Source: Compostibacter hankyongensis (GTDB lineage: Bacteria; Bacteroidota; Bacteroidia; Chitinophagales; Chitinophagaceae). From it: a stretch of DNA of 64,000 nucleotides. Below are positions 35,036-44,282 of the stretch, one piece after another; the first letter of the stretch is position 1, and each line of letters starts with the position of its first letter. The stretch is from positions 1-64,000 of the forward strand of contig NZ_BAABFN010000007.1 in assembly GCF_039541075.1 (NCBI RefSeq), written 5' to 3'. The notes under the pieces are model-generated. The model saw only the letters and a program-made list of their open reading frames with translations. It searched no databases and was not told where the DNA came from. A program made the translations under genes and the position numbers.

Positions 35036-35620
35036 TCAAAACAACAGGGAAAGTAGCATTTCGCCGTTGGAAGAAAGGTGGTTACGGATAAACTGCAGTG
35101 AAGCTGCGAGATGGTTCCGCACGGTATGAGGGGAAATATGCATGCGCGTCGCGATCTCTTCGTAAGTAAGGCCATGTTCCCGGCTTAGCAGGAAGACAGC
35201 TTTGCGCTGGGGGGAGAGTTGCTTTACGGCATAGTGTATGGCAGCTTCGGCATGCTGGAGCAGTATCCTGTTGTCGGTCTGAGCAGCAGCCGGAGTATCC
35301 TGTATCCGGCTCCAGATCTCCATTTGCACAAGGGGTCTTTTTTGTGCCCATCGCAGGAAATCGAGCGCTTTGTTGCGGGCGATACGGAAGAGAAAGGCTT
35401 CGAAATTATCCACTTCGGAAAGCAACGTCCTGCCTTGCCATATTTTCAGGAAAACGTCCAGCACGATCTCTTCCGAGGTCTCCTTTGATTTTGTAACCTT
35501 GATGAGGTAAACGAAGAGGCGGTTGCGGTATCTCTCAAATAACAGATCAAACGCTTTCTGGTCGGAAGCGGAAATCTGCTCCAATAGCTCATGATCCGTC
35601 AGTGGCGGTTTAGCTGGCAT
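35036..35620 (-). CDS. ECF sigma-70 factor (locus 2)
   Basis: The 194-residue product has region 2 (AFDLLFERYRNRLFVYLIKVTKS, EEIVLDVFLKIWQGR, FLFRIARNKALDFLRW) and region 4 (AVKQLSPQRKAVFLLSREHG, TYEEIATRMHISPHTVRNHLAAS). The ATG at 35620 gives a normal N-terminus (TDHELLEQISASDQKAF). It is first in the minus-strand run of locus 2, 54 bp before the esterase. It should drive that locus when released by the FecR protein. A -7 match lies 29 bp upstream. Confidence 0.95.
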   Translation of the reverse strand: MPAKPPLTDHELLEQISASDQKAFDLLFERYRNRLFVYLIKVTKSKETSEEIVLDVFLKIWQGRTLLSEVDNFEAFLFRIARNKALDFLRWAQKRPLVQMEIWSRIQDTPAAAQTDNRILLQHAEAAIHYAVKQLSPQRKAVFLLSREHGLTYEEIATRMHISPHTVRNHLAASLQFIRNHLSSNGEMLLSLLF

Positions 35621-35648
35621 AAAGAGGAGTTTGCATCTTAAAATTAAT

Positions 35649-35656
35649 CAAAGATA
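35649..35656 (-). promoter_or_regulatory. -7 promoter element TATCTTTG of the locus 2 sigma gene
   Basis: On the minus strand TATCTTTG is an exact TAnnTTTG match, 28 bp before the sigma start codon. This suggests that the sigma gene itself is read by the housekeeping sigma factor. No clear -33 element. Confidence 0.4.
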
Positions 35657-35802
35657 AAAGAAGCGGAAATTCTTTCTGTCTTTGGTGCACTGTTCGGGTT
35701 ATACAGCGCCGTGCGCAGCGCGCAGCCGAAATAAAGCGCGCAGCCGGTATAATATATCTACAGCAATTGGATATCCGGAAAAAGCCCCCGGCGCCCATGT
35801 CG

Positions 35803-37983
35803 TCAGGGAAGTGCAAAAGCCATATAGACATCTCCCGAGGGAGAATTCAGCTTCCCTCCGCCGCAGGCAATGACAAGATATTGTTTTCCGTTCACCGCGT
35901 AAGTAGACGGCGTTGCATATCCGGGCGCCGGCAGGCCGGCTTCCCAGAGCAGCTTTCCGGTGGCTTTATTGAAAGCGCGGATCTTCCCGTCAGATGTTGC
36001 CGCAATAAATAACAGCCCTCCGCTTGTTACTGCTGCACCGCCATAATTTTCGGTGCCGGTAGCGGGCATTCCGTTTTTTTCCAGTTCCGGATGACTGCCC
36101 AGCGGGATCTGCCATACCTGCCGGCCGGTATTCAGATTGATAGCCGTCAGCGTTCCCCATGGCGGCTTGTTGGCAGGATAGCCCTCGGGGGTAACGAGCT
36201 TGTTATACCCGGTCATGTTGTAAGGCACAAAAGGGGATTTTGAAAGCCCGCCGGTATTTTTTCCGGAGCTGCCTTTTTTTAAAGGCGTGTCTCCTTTGAT
36301 GCCCAGCAGATAGGCGATGAGGTATTTTTTTTCCCGGTCGGGAATTTGCTTAAAAGCGGGCATCATGCGCCGGCCGTTGTTGATGATCCGGAGTATCTCC
36401 GCCTCGGAATATTTTTGACCGATATGCAGCAGGGAGGGATAATCGCCTCCGCCCTCCCGGTTGGTTCCGTGGCAGGCCATGCAATGATCGGTATAAATGC
36501 GGTGGCCGTATTCGGATGCCGTCCGGGCCGGTTCAGGGCGGTCCTCACCGGCTTTTACCATATGTAAGGTCCAGGGCACCTGGTTGGTGTTTATATACAG
36601 GTATCCCGTTTCCGGATCATAGGAGGCGCCTCCCCATTCGGCTCCGCCGTCGAAGCCGGGGAAGACGACGCTCCCTTTTTCGCTGGGCGGGATCAGCATG
36701 TGCCCGTATTCGAGCCGGGCGAGCGCTGACCGGACGGCCTGCTGTGATGAAGGCGGAACGAGGTTATTGATATCGCTGGTATCGAAGGTCTGCGGCATGA
36801 ACGGCCTGGGCAGCTCGGGAACGGGTTGCGTCGGCCAGGGGCTTTCACCGGTAAGCGTTGATGAGTCAGGCACCGGTACTTCGTGTACGGGATATAGGGG
36901 TGTGCCATCATCCCGGTTCAATACAAATACGAATCCTGTTTTGGTGACCTGGGCCAGCGCATCTGTTTTCTTGCCCTTGTGCATGATGGTCACCAGGTTG
37001 GGCGGGGCCGGTAAGTCCCGGTCCCAGAGGTCGTGGTGGATGGTCTGGAAATGCCAGAGGAGCTTTCCGGTACCGGCGTCCAGAGCAAGGATACAATTAG
37101 AAAAGAGGTTCCTGCCTTTTCTGAGGCCTCCGTAAAAGTCGAACGTGGCAGATCCCGTAGGAGCATAAACGATACCCCTTTTCTCGTCCAGGCTCATACC
37201 CGACCAGCAGTTGGCGCCTCCTGTATACTTCCAGGCATCTTTGTTTTCCCAGGTATCATAACCCGGCTCTCCGGGATGGGGAATGGTATGGAATATCCAT
37301 GCGCGCTTTCCGGTACGGACGTCGAATGCCCGTATATTGCCCGGCGCCGCGTCTCCTCCTTCGGATACCCGCGTCCCCAGGATCAGCAGGTTCTTATAAA
37401 TGATACCGGGTGTGGTCGAGACCACATACAGATCCTGCACGTCCCGGTCCAGTCCGTCATGAAGATCGATCCGGCCGGAATCGCCGAAGGCGGTGACAAG
37501 CGTACCGGTCTGAGCGTTGACAGCGTATACATATGATCCTGCTGCAAAAAATATCCTTTTATCCCGGCCCTCTTCCCAGTAGGTGACACCCCGGCTGGCA
37601 TTGATCTGGATACTGGCTTTGTCCGCCGAAGCGTATGGATCGAAGACCCACTTTTCTTTTCCGGAAGCCGCATCCAGCGCAATAAGCTTAAGCTTCGGGG
37701 AGGTCGCGTATAAAATGCCGTTTACGATGATCGGGTTGCATTCCATCTGGGAATGTCCGCTTGAATCCGCGTCGCCGGTATGATATTGCCAGGCCATCGT
37801 CAGGTGCCTGACGTTAGTGGTGTCTATCTGATGAAGAGCGGAGTAATGGCTGACCGCGTTATCTCCCAGATATTGGCTCCAGGATGTATGCTTGTTTGCC
37901 TGTTCCCGGATGCAGCCGCAGAGAAGGGGCAGGAGAACGGTAAATACGGTAAACCTGAGGTATGCCGTGCAACGTAGGTTCAT
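35803..37983 (-). CDS. PQQ-dependent dehydrogenase with built-in cytochrome c domain
   Basis: The 726-residue product has a lipobox-like LLCGC start and beta-propeller repeats (LIALDAASGKEKWVFDP, VYAVNAQTGTLV, ILALDAGTGKLLWHFQ, IRAFNKATGKLLWEAG). A c-type haem domain is inserted late in the propeller: CMACHG at Cys 501, Cys 504 and His 505, with a Met ligand at about 540-541 (RRMMPAF). Such enzymes oxidise alcohols or sugars in the periplasm and pass electrons via haem. Substrate unknown. PQQ synthesis genes are absent here. It lies 91 bp after a sulfatase on the same strand and may share its transcript. Confidence 0.9.
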   Translation of the reverse strand: MNLRCTAYLRFTVFTVLLPLLCGCIREQANKHTSWSQYLGDNAVSHYSALHQIDTTNVRHLTMAWQYHTGDADSSGHSQMECNPIIVNGILYATSPKLKLIALDAASGKEKWVFDPYASADKASIQINASRGVTYWEEGRDKRIFFAAGSYVYAVNAQTGTLVTAFGDSGRIDLHDGLDRDVQDLYVVSTTPGIIYKNLLILGTRVSEGGDAAPGNIRAFDVRTGKRAWIFHTIPHPGEPGYDTWENKDAWKYTGGANCWSGMSLDEKRGIVYAPTGSATFDFYGGLRKGRNLFSNCILALDAGTGKLLWHFQTIHHDLWDRDLPAPPNLVTIMHKGKKTDALAQVTKTGFVFVLNRDDGTPLYPVHEVPVPDSSTLTGESPWPTQPVPELPRPFMPQTFDTSDINNLVPPSSQQAVRSALARLEYGHMLIPPSEKGSVVFPGFDGGAEWGGASYDPETGYLYINTNQVPWTLHMVKAGEDRPEPARTASEYGHRIYTDHCMACHGTNREGGGDYPSLLHIGQKYSEAEILRIINNGRRMMPAFKQIPDREKKYLIAYLLGIKGDTPLKKGSSGKNTGGLSKSPFVPYNMTGYNKLVTPEGYPANKPPWGTLTAINLNTGRQVWQIPLGSHPELEKNGMPATGTENYGGAAVTSGGLLFIAATSDGKIRAFNKATGKLLWEAGLPAPGYATPSTYAVNGKQYLVIACGGGKLNSPSGDVYMAFALP

Positions 37984-38074
37984 ATGTTATAAACGATTGA
38001 TGGAGTAACAGGTCGAATGTCTTCCGGTCATCAGCGGAAATCTTTCCGGCTTTATGCTCCGGGCGTTTGTTTTT

Positions 38075-39778
38075 TTAATGCGGTTTTGGAAATACATGTA
38101 CGCGGGCAGCCCAGGTCCGCCACAGGCTGTCCATCATATGTACTTTACCGGGGTATTGTCCGGACAGATCGTTGAGCTCCGTTTCGTCGTCCTCGATGCG
38201 GTAAAGATGCCAGGTGGTATCCCTGTCGCGGGAGACCAGCTTCCATCCGGCATAGCGGACATAACGGCCTCCTGCATGCTCGTTATACAGCGCGGTGTGT
38301 CCCTGCCGTTGTTGTCCTTTAAAGACCGGTACAAGACTGATACCTTGCATCGGCGTTATGTCGTGACCGTTATAGCGCGCGGGATAATGCGCATGTGCGA
38401 GCTCGACCACCGTGGCCATAAAGTCCATAACGTGACCTACCTGGCCGGTCAGGCTTCCTTTTTTTGCGGTGATCCCCTCCGGCCAGAAAGCGATCAGGGG
38501 CGCATGAATGCCGCCTTCGTAGGATTCCGCTTTCCAGAACTGATAAGGCGTATTGGCCACATTCGCCCAGCGGGGTCCGATAGAGGAATAGGTGGTTTCG
38601 GGGCCGGCCGGCGCCTGCTTGTGTGTGGCATATACGATTTTACGCCCGTCGCGTGTTTCCCCGGGGCGGTCGAATCCCGGCCCGAAGTTGGCGCAGATCT
38701 CGGGGCTTGCCCCGTTGTCGCTCAGGAAAAGGATCAGCGTATTGTCCAGCTGGCCGGTTTCTCTCAGGGCCGCGATGATCCTGCCGATGCCCTGGTCCAT
38801 ACGATCTACCATGGCGGCATGTACGGCCATAGCATGCGCATCCCATATTGTGTCGGGGTTGTTTTCCCATTTCAGGCCGTTGTGCCAGCGGGGCGACAGC
38901 GGAGCTTTTGAAGGATCTATCAGCCCCATTTGTACCATTCTTTTGTACCGTGCTTCCCGGATGGCATCCCATCCGACCTTATAAGTGTCTTTGTATTTGG
39001 CGATATCTTCCGGCTTGGCCATCAGCGGCCAGTGCGGGGCATTCTCCGCCACGTACAGGAAAAACGGCTTTTCTTTCCGGCTCATCTGCCGGATATAGGC
39101 GGCGGCGGTATCGTTGATGGCGTCGGTATGGTAATAATCCTTTGGGATAGTCTTTACCGGTGTAGTCCCGTTGACCAGGCTGAAGGGATCAAAATAGTCC
39201 ACGACGCCCCAGATGGTGCCATAGAATTTCTCAAAGCCTCGGTTCACCGGGTACTGGTTCAGGGGAGAAAAGGCAGGATGATCAGCCTGATGGTTCAGCC
39301 AGTCGAGCTGCTGCTGCTTTGTGGGTTGCTCGATGGTATTGGACACATGCCATTTTCCGGCCATGGCGGTCTGATAGCCGGCTGTTTTCAGCACCTCCGC
39401 CAGCGTTACCGTGTTTTCGGTAAGATAGCCCCGGTAGGCAGGTTCATGGCGGTCCATGGTCATCTGCCCGATGCCGGCCTGCTGATTGTATAAGCCTGTC
39501 AGCAGGGACGCCCGGGTAGGGCAGCAGCGGGAGGTGTTGTAGAAACGGGTGAACCGCATCCCGTTTTTGGCGAGATAGTCGATGTTGGGCGTATGGATCT
39601 CACCGCCGTAACAGCCCGGATCGGAAAATCCCATATCATCCGCCAGGATGATGACGATATTCGGGCGATCATCCTTCTTGTCCGCGTCTTTTTGCATTAC
39701 CGCCTGGATGCTCAGCGTGGCCGCCAGCAAGGCGGCGATACCGCCAGCTATGAAGATGCCATACCGTCTTTTTTTCAT
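38075..39778 (-). CDS. Secreted arylsulfatase (S1 type)
   Basis: The 567-residue product has an N-terminal signal (MKKRRYGIFIAGGIAALLAAT), NIVIILADDMGFSDPGCYGGE, and CCPTRASLLTGLYNQQAGIGQM with the formylglycine Cys at 85. GKWHVSN, FFLYVAENAPHWPLMAKPED and FLSDNGASPEICANFGPGFDRPGETRDG follow. These mark the classical arylsulfatase branch, which is often active on simple aryl or choline-like sulfates. It is followed by the PQQ dehydrogenase; no SusC/D is attached. Specificity cannot be read from sequence. Confidence 0.92.
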   Translation of the reverse strand: MKKRRYGIFIAGGIAALLAATLSIQAVMQKDADKKDDRPNIVIILADDMGFSDPGCYGGEIHTPNIDYLAKNGMRFTRFYNTSRCCPTRASLLTGLYNQQAGIGQMTMDRHEPAYRGYLTENTVTLAEVLKTAGYQTAMAGKWHVSNTIEQPTKQQQLDWLNHQADHPAFSPLNQYPVNRGFEKFYGTIWGVVDYFDPFSLVNGTTPVKTIPKDYYHTDAINDTAAAYIRQMSRKEKPFFLYVAENAPHWPLMAKPEDIAKYKDTYKVGWDAIREARYKRMVQMGLIDPSKAPLSPRWHNGLKWENNPDTIWDAHAMAVHAAMVDRMDQGIGRIIAALRETGQLDNTLILFLSDNGASPEICANFGPGFDRPGETRDGRKIVYATHKQAPAGPETTYSSIGPRWANVANTPYQFWKAESYEGGIHAPLIAFWPEGITAKKGSLTGQVGHVMDFMATVVELAHAHYPARYNGHDITPMQGISLVPVFKGQQRQGHTALYNEHAGGRYVRYAGWKLVSRDRDTTWHLYRIEDDETELNDLSGQYPGKVHMMDSLWRTWAARVHVFPKPH

Positions 39779-39833
39779 GATATCTGTATTTTTTATTTAG
39801 CGATCAAAACCGGCTGCCGGCCTGCTTCAGCCG

Positions 39834-41189
39834 TCAGGCGCCGTACGCGCGCTCCCGTACCTGCAAGGCGCGGCCGGTGGTCCGGCGGAAGCGTGAGTTT
39901 AAAAACAACGAGGTAAAGGTAAGCCCGATGATAAAACCCAGCCAGATCCCCGATGCGCCCATCCCGAAGGTAAAAGCCAGCAGATATCCCGAGGGAAGTC
40001 CGATCACCCAGTAGGAGATGCCCATCAGCAGGGTGGGTACCTTCACGTCTTTTGCGCCGCGCAGCAGCCCGGCCCCTACGGCCTGGGTAGCGTCGGATAT
40101 CTGAAAAAAAGCGGCATACAGCAGCAGGGTAGCCGAAAGCGATACCACCACAACGTTGTCATTAAAGATAAGCGGTAATATTCTGCGAAACGCAATAAAT
40201 ATTATACCGCAGAAGATGCCGTATACCAGGGCCGTGACCAGGGTGCTTTTGCCGATGAGCGAGATCTTCCGCCAGTCTCTGCGGCCATAAGCATTGCTGA
40301 CCCGGATGGAGCCGCCCTGCGCCAGTCCCATAGATACCATAAAGGTGAAGGACGCGCAGCTCAGGGCGATCTGGTGGGCTGCCTGGGCGGCGGCGCCGAT
40401 GGTGCCGATGAGTATGGAGGAAACGGCGAAGGCCCCGACCTCCATGCCGGCCTGCAGGCTGCTGGGGATACCGATATGCAGCAGCTCCTTCATCGTTTCC
40501 CTGCGCAGCTTCCACTGGTTTTTCCGTACGGCGATATAACGGCGGAACAGTCGGTGCCGGAAGATGATCACACCCAGCAGGATGAAGATAAGCGTACGGG
40601 TGACCAGCGTGCCCACCGCTGCCCCCATCAGCTCCATACGCGGAAACCCCCAGTGTCCGAAGATGAGCAGCCAGTTGATAAAGGCGTTCACCGGCAAGGC
40701 GGCCAGCGAAAGCACCATGGCGGTACGGGTACGCTCCAGTCCGTCGGTGAACTGCTTCAGCGCCATAAACAGGAGCATGGGGATAATGGAAATACTCATG
40801 AGCCGCATGAAGGGAACCGCCATAGCCGCTACTTCGGGATCCTGGTCCAGGTGAAACAAAATCCCTTTTCCCCATTCCAGGCCCAGGGAGATCACGAGGG
40901 CGGTACCGGCACAAAGCCAGAAGCCGTTAAAAAGGTAATGGGACACACGTTGCCCGTCGCTCCGCCCGTGCGCCATGGATACCATCTGGGACACAGACAT
41001 CGTCATACCGATGCCGATCACGAAAGGAATATTCACCACGCTCATCACCAGCGCTACCGCAGCCAGCTGCTTGTAGCTCACCGCGCCGACCATGGCCGTA
41101 TCGATGAGCCCCAGGGCCATCTGGGCCAGCTCGCCGAGAATGATGGGACCGGCTAATTTCAGGGTGGCTCGGGCTTCATGACGCAACAT
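39834..41189 (-). CDS. MATE-family multidrug efflux transporter
   Basis: The 451-residue product has about twelve hydrophobic helices. N-terminal LAGPIILGELAQMALGLIDTAMVGAVSYKQLAAVALV is a MATE hallmark. The second half repeats the pattern with IGIPSSLQAGMEVGAFAVSSILIGTIG. It is an inner-membrane antiporter that exports drugs or metabolites using sodium or proton gradients. It is divergent from the alpha/beta hydrolase with 84 bp between. Confidence 0.94.
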   Translation of the reverse strand: MLRHEARATLKLAGPIILGELAQMALGLIDTAMVGAVSYKQLAAVALVMSVVNIPFVIGIGMTMSVSQMVSMAHGRSDGQRVSHYLFNGFWLCAGTALVISLGLEWGKGILFHLDQDPEVAAMAVPFMRLMSISIIPMLLFMALKQFTDGLERTRTAMVLSLAALPVNAFINWLLIFGHWGFPRMELMGAAVGTLVTRTLIFILLGVIIFRHRLFRRYIAVRKNQWKLRRETMKELLHIGIPSSLQAGMEVGAFAVSSILIGTIGAAAQAAHQIALSCASFTFMVSMGLAQGGSIRVSNAYGRRDWRKISLIGKSTLVTALVYGIFCGIIFIAFRRILPLIFNDNVVVVSLSATLLLYAAFFQISDATQAVGAGLLRGAKDVKVPTLLMGISYWVIGLPSGYLLAFTFGMGASGIWLGFIIGLTFTSLFLNSRFRRTTGRALQVRERAYGA

Positions 41190-41273
41190 GGCTAACGGCT
41201 TTGGATGCCGGATCGGCGAAGATATAAAACTTTGGTATCTTGCTGTTTTTACAGCAGATCAAATCCAACCTGT

Positions 41274-42044
41274 ATGCAACTGTTCTTCCGGCGCCATGGC
41301 AGCGGACAACCGCTCATCGTGCTGCACGGGCTTTTCGGCTCAGCGGATAACTGGAATACCCTCGGCAAGAAATGGGCGGAGCATTTTACGGTATATCTCT
41401 TGGACCAGCGTAATCATGGTCATTCCCCGCATTCGGATACCTGGAACTATAAGGCCATGACGGAAGACCTGCTGGAGCTCATGGACCGGGAACGGCTCCC
41501 CAGGGCGCATGTGCTGGGTCATTCCATGGGCGGAAAAACGGCCATGTTCTTTGCGACGGCTCATCCGGACCGGACGGATAAGCTTATCGTTGCCGACATG
41601 GCACCGCGTTATTATCCCGTGCACCACCAGGCCATATTGGAGGCGCTGACCACGCTGGATCTCTCCGCCATTCATACCCGTAAAGAGGCGGAAGAATGGG
41701 TGTTTCCCAAAGTAGGCGGGGCGGGCACCGGGCTGTTCCTGCTCAAGAACCTGTACCGGCAGGACGATGGCTTTGCCTGGCGTTTTAACCTGCCCGTGAT
41801 CCATGACAACATCGATGCGGCAGGGGAGGCGTTGCCGGCCGGCGCCCGTTTTGAAGGAGAGGCGCTGTTTATCCGCGGGGGTAAAAGCAACTATATTACG
41901 GCGGAAGACGAACAGCAGATCAGAAAGATGTTTCCCGCAGCGAAGATCGTCACGCTGGATACGGGGCACTGGGTGCATGCCGAGCAGCCGGCTGAATTCG
42001 GCCGGCTGGTGCTGGAATTCCTGGCGTCCCCGTCTGCAGGTTGA
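41274..42044 (+). CDS. Alpha/beta-fold hydrolase, YbfF-like esterase
   Basis: I start at ATG 41274 (256 residues), since MQLFFRRHGSGQPLIVLHGLFGS is the natural N-terminus. The oxyanion region is HGLFGSADNW, the nucleophile elbow is GHSMGGKT, and a catalytic Asp and His fit the C-terminal segments (FIRGGKSNYI and DTGHWVHAEQP). YbfF-type enzymes are small cytoplasmic acyl esterases. It converges with the VOC gene, with only one base between stops. Confidence 0.88.
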   Translation: MQLFFRRHGSGQPLIVLHGLFGSADNWNTLGKKWAEHFTVYLLDQRNHGHSPHSDTWNYKAMTEDLLELMDRERLPRAHVLGHSMGGKTAMFFATAHPDRTDKLIVADMAPRYYPVHHQAILEALTTLDLSAIHTRKEAEEWVFPKVGGAGTGLFLLKNLYRQDDGFAWRFNLPVIHDNIDAAGEALPAGARFEGEALFIRGGKSNYITAEDEQQIRKMFPAAKIVTLDTGHWVHAEQPAEFGRLVLEFLASPSAG

Positions 42045-42045
42045 G

Positions 42046-42423
42046 TTATTTTTCAGATGTGATCCACCAGGTGTTACCCAGGGGGTCGGTAACCCCGCAG
42101 CTGCGGCCATAGGACTGATCGGCCGGTTCCAGCACCGAAACCGCTCCGGCATCCAGCGCTTTTTGATAGGCTTCATCCGCATCTTCTACATACACGAACA
42201 TCCCGGCTGTCTGCGGAGCATATTGCTCAGTAGCATCTGCAAACATAATGGTGCTGTCACCGATCATTATTTCGGCGTGCATGATGATATTTTTTTCCTC
42301 ATCGCGCATGGTGCGGTGGGTGACCTTTGCTTCGAATACGGCCTGGGTAAAGTCGATGAGCTTTTCCGCGCCCGCTACGATCAGATAGGGCATCACTGTC
42401 TGGTAACCTGCTGGTATTTTCAT
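42046..42423 (-). CDS. VOC/glyoxalase-superfamily protein, PhnB-like
   Basis: The 125-residue product has the paired beta-alpha-beta-beta-beta VOC layout: PYLIVAGAEKLIDFTQAVFEAKV, HAEIMIGDSTIMFAD, then MFVYVEDADEAYQKALDAGAVSV and RSCGVTDPLGNTWWIT. PhnB-like members are small cytoplasmic proteins, many without known substrate. The AraC-type gene lies 96 bp upstream on the same strand, so they may be linked. Confidence 0.88.
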   Translation of the reverse strand: MKIPAGYQTVMPYLIVAGAEKLIDFTQAVFEAKVTHRTMRDEEKNIIMHAEIMIGDSTIMFADATEQYAPQTAGMFVYVEDADEAYQKALDAGAVSVLEPADQSYGRSCGVTDPLGNTWWITSEK

Positions 42424-42519
42424 TGTTCTGGATTTACATGAAAGTTTTGCAAATAGCCTGATATGGGAACAAAGGTCCGTATTGGAAAGGTACTGAAATT
42501 GTAAAAATGCGACATGTGC

Positions 42520-43338
42520 TTACCGGCTTTCATTTTCCAAAAATGCCGTAGCTTCCGTTTTTTTGAAAAAGAAATGCCGTGGGTGATAGCCGGAAAAGGT
42601 CCGGAAATCATGAATGAAATGGGACTGGTCATAATATCCGCTGGCATAAGCCAGGCGCGTCAGGGAGGAGTTCGGATCCTTATAGGCGTCCTGAACGGAC
42701 TGAAAACGGATGATCCGGGAATACAATTTGGGACTGAACCCGGAAAAGAATTTAAAATTACGTTCAAACTGACGGGTGGACAGGGCATAGGTATTTGCCA
42801 GCTCCTTTACCTTGTCTGTACCGCGATGGCGGATGATATTCCGGATCGCTGCAAACACCGGAGGCTCCGGCGCCGCTCGCGACAGCAGCTTTTTTTCCAG
42901 GAAAGCGGTAATGAATGCTATTCTTTCCGCGTGGTCCGCCGGCATGACCTGTTCTTCCAGTATTTTTCCTTCGTTCCCCGACAGCGCTTCCAGGGAAGGC
43001 ATCTCGTTGCTCAGTACGTTCGCCGGCCGGGAAAAGAGGAGGGGCAGTGCATAAGGGTAGAGATAAACGCCGAAAATGCCGAAGTCCTGCCGGACGATAA
43101 AGCGTCTGAACCTGCTGTGCGGACCATGGATCCCCGAACGAAAAGAAGCCGTTTGTTCTTCGTTTTTTCCCGTGAGCTCGTCAAACCGCCCCCGGTAGTG
43201 AAAGATAAGCTCGGCGCATCCGTCCGCCAGCGTCCGGTGAATATAAGGCGCTTCCGTACTGGCCGCACCCTCCAGCACCCAGAAAGCGCGGACAAAAGGA
43301 GCCAGCTGCGGAGGGGGGCTTATGGTCCGGTACAACAT
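42520..43338 (-). CDS. AraC-family transcription regulator with DUF6597-like N-domain
   Basis: From ATG 43338 (272 residues) the N-domain reads MLYRTISPPPQLAPFVRAFWVLEG and continues RTLADGCAELIFHYRG, as in DUF6597-containing regulators. The C-terminal third holds two helix-turn-helix units (VKELANTYALSTRQFERNFKFFSG; LTRLAYASGYYDQSHFIHDFRTFSGYHP). A longer start at 43356 adds six residues. It may control the VOC gene downstream. It is divergent from the FadR-type gene. Confidence 0.9.
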   Translation of the reverse strand: MLYRTISPPPQLAPFVRAFWVLEGAASTEAPYIHRTLADGCAELIFHYRGRFDELTGKNEEQTASFRSGIHGPHSRFRRFIVRQDFGIFGVYLYPYALPLLFSRPANVLSNEMPSLEALSGNEGKILEEQVMPADHAERIAFITAFLEKKLLSRAAPEPPVFAAIRNIIRHRGTDKVKELANTYALSTRQFERNFKFFSGFSPKLYSRIIRFQSVQDAYKDPNSSLTRLAYASGYYDQSHFIHDFRTFSGYHPRHFFFKKTEATAFLENESR

Positions 43339-43399
43339 GGCGGGCTTTTCTTTCAAAGATATTAAAAAGGAAAGAGTTTTTCAAGTAAAGGATATGCCC

Positions 43400-43419
43400 T
43401 ATCTTTGTTGTCTGACAAC
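43400..43419 (+). promoter_or_regulatory. -7 element TATCTTTG with abutting GTTGTC-T-GACAAC operator
   Basis: TATCTTTG (43400-43407) matches TAnnTTTG exactly. Its last G begins the perfect dyad GTTGTCTGACAAC (43407-43419). The core TTGTCTGACAA fits the NGT-N3-ACN type used by FadR-family GntR regulators. It is 50 bp before the FadR-type gene, so autorepression is likely. Confidence 0.55.
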
Positions 43420-43468
43420 CTGATGAGCCGCCTTTTGAAGCCACCGTAAACCGCTAAAAAGCCTGTCT

Positions 43469-44173
43469 ATGATACCGTCCGGAATATCCCTGCAACGGCC
43501 CAGTCTTGCCGATAAGGTTGTGGGTCATATCCAGCGTCAGATTTCGCTGGGAGAGTATCGCAGCGGGGAAAAGCTGCCTTCGGAGCATGCCCTGATGGCG
43601 TATTTCAAGGTAGGCCGTTCCACGGTTCGGGAGGCAGTGAAGATATTGGTGCAGGCAGGGATCGTAAGGGTTAAGCACGGCGTCGGTATTTTCGTACAAC
43701 CGGCGCCGGAGCTCGCCGAGCCGCTTTCCCGGCGGCTGAAGCGGGTACAGGTGAGCAATGTGCAGGAAGTAAAGCTGCTGCTCGAGATGAAGATCGCCGA
43801 GAAGGCCGCCCTCCACCGTACCGAGAAGGACATTTCCCGGATGCGGAAATTTTTGGAGAAGCGGAGGAAGGCGGCGCTGTCGGGGCAGTATGCCGTTTGT
43901 GTGCAGGCGGATATCGACTTTCATATCAGCATTGCGGAAGCATCGGGAAATGATATTCTGGCTGATCTCTATAAGGCCTTTGCCAAGGAGCTGAAGTCAT
44001 ATTTTGATATCGTGTACGAAGCAAGCCTTACGCCGTTTGCCGAGACGTACGCCCTGCATGCGCAGCTTATGGAGAGTATCATTGCCCGGAAGCCGGAAGA
44101 GGCCTGGAGCCTGGCGGGCAAGATCAGTAACTGGGAGAAAAAAGAGGAAGCTCTGGTCTATTTAAACCCCTGA
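43469..44173 (+). CDS. GntR/FadR-family transcription regulator
   Basis: The 234-residue product has a winged helix (KLPSEHALMAYFKVGRSTVREAVKILVQAGIVRVKHGVGIFV) and a helical FCD ligand domain. FCD metal ligands Asp 148 and His 152 (DIDFHISIAEASGN) and His 197 (ALHAQL) are present, but the usual last His of the C-terminal helix is replaced (AWSLAGKISNW). This may change ligand or metal binding. A strong operator lies upstream of it. The MFS and amidohydrolase genes downstream are likely targets. Confidence 0.93.
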   Translation: MIPSGISLQRPSLADKVVGHIQRQISLGEYRSGEKLPSEHALMAYFKVGRSTVREAVKILVQAGIVRVKHGVGIFVQPAPELAEPLSRRLKRVQVSNVQEVKLLLEMKIAEKAALHRTEKDISRMRKFLEKRRKAALSGQYAVCVQADIDFHISIAEASGNDILADLYKAFAKELKSYFDIVYEASLTPFAETYALHAQLMESIIARKPEEAWSLAGKISNWEKKEEALVYLNP

Positions 44174-44282
44174 TCCGTATTGAAGCCTGATCCGGTATAA
44201 GCCCTGCCGCAGGATCGTCCGGAAGCAGCGCCTGAAAAGACCGGCGCTGCATGAAGTATCAACAGTAAAGCCCAAATTTAAA

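Noticed and set aside
35717..35746. 12-bp direct repeat AGCGCGCAGCCG in the gap upstream of the locus 2 sigma gene
   Set aside because: Short, GC-rich and only two copies; no link to a promoter element could be shown.
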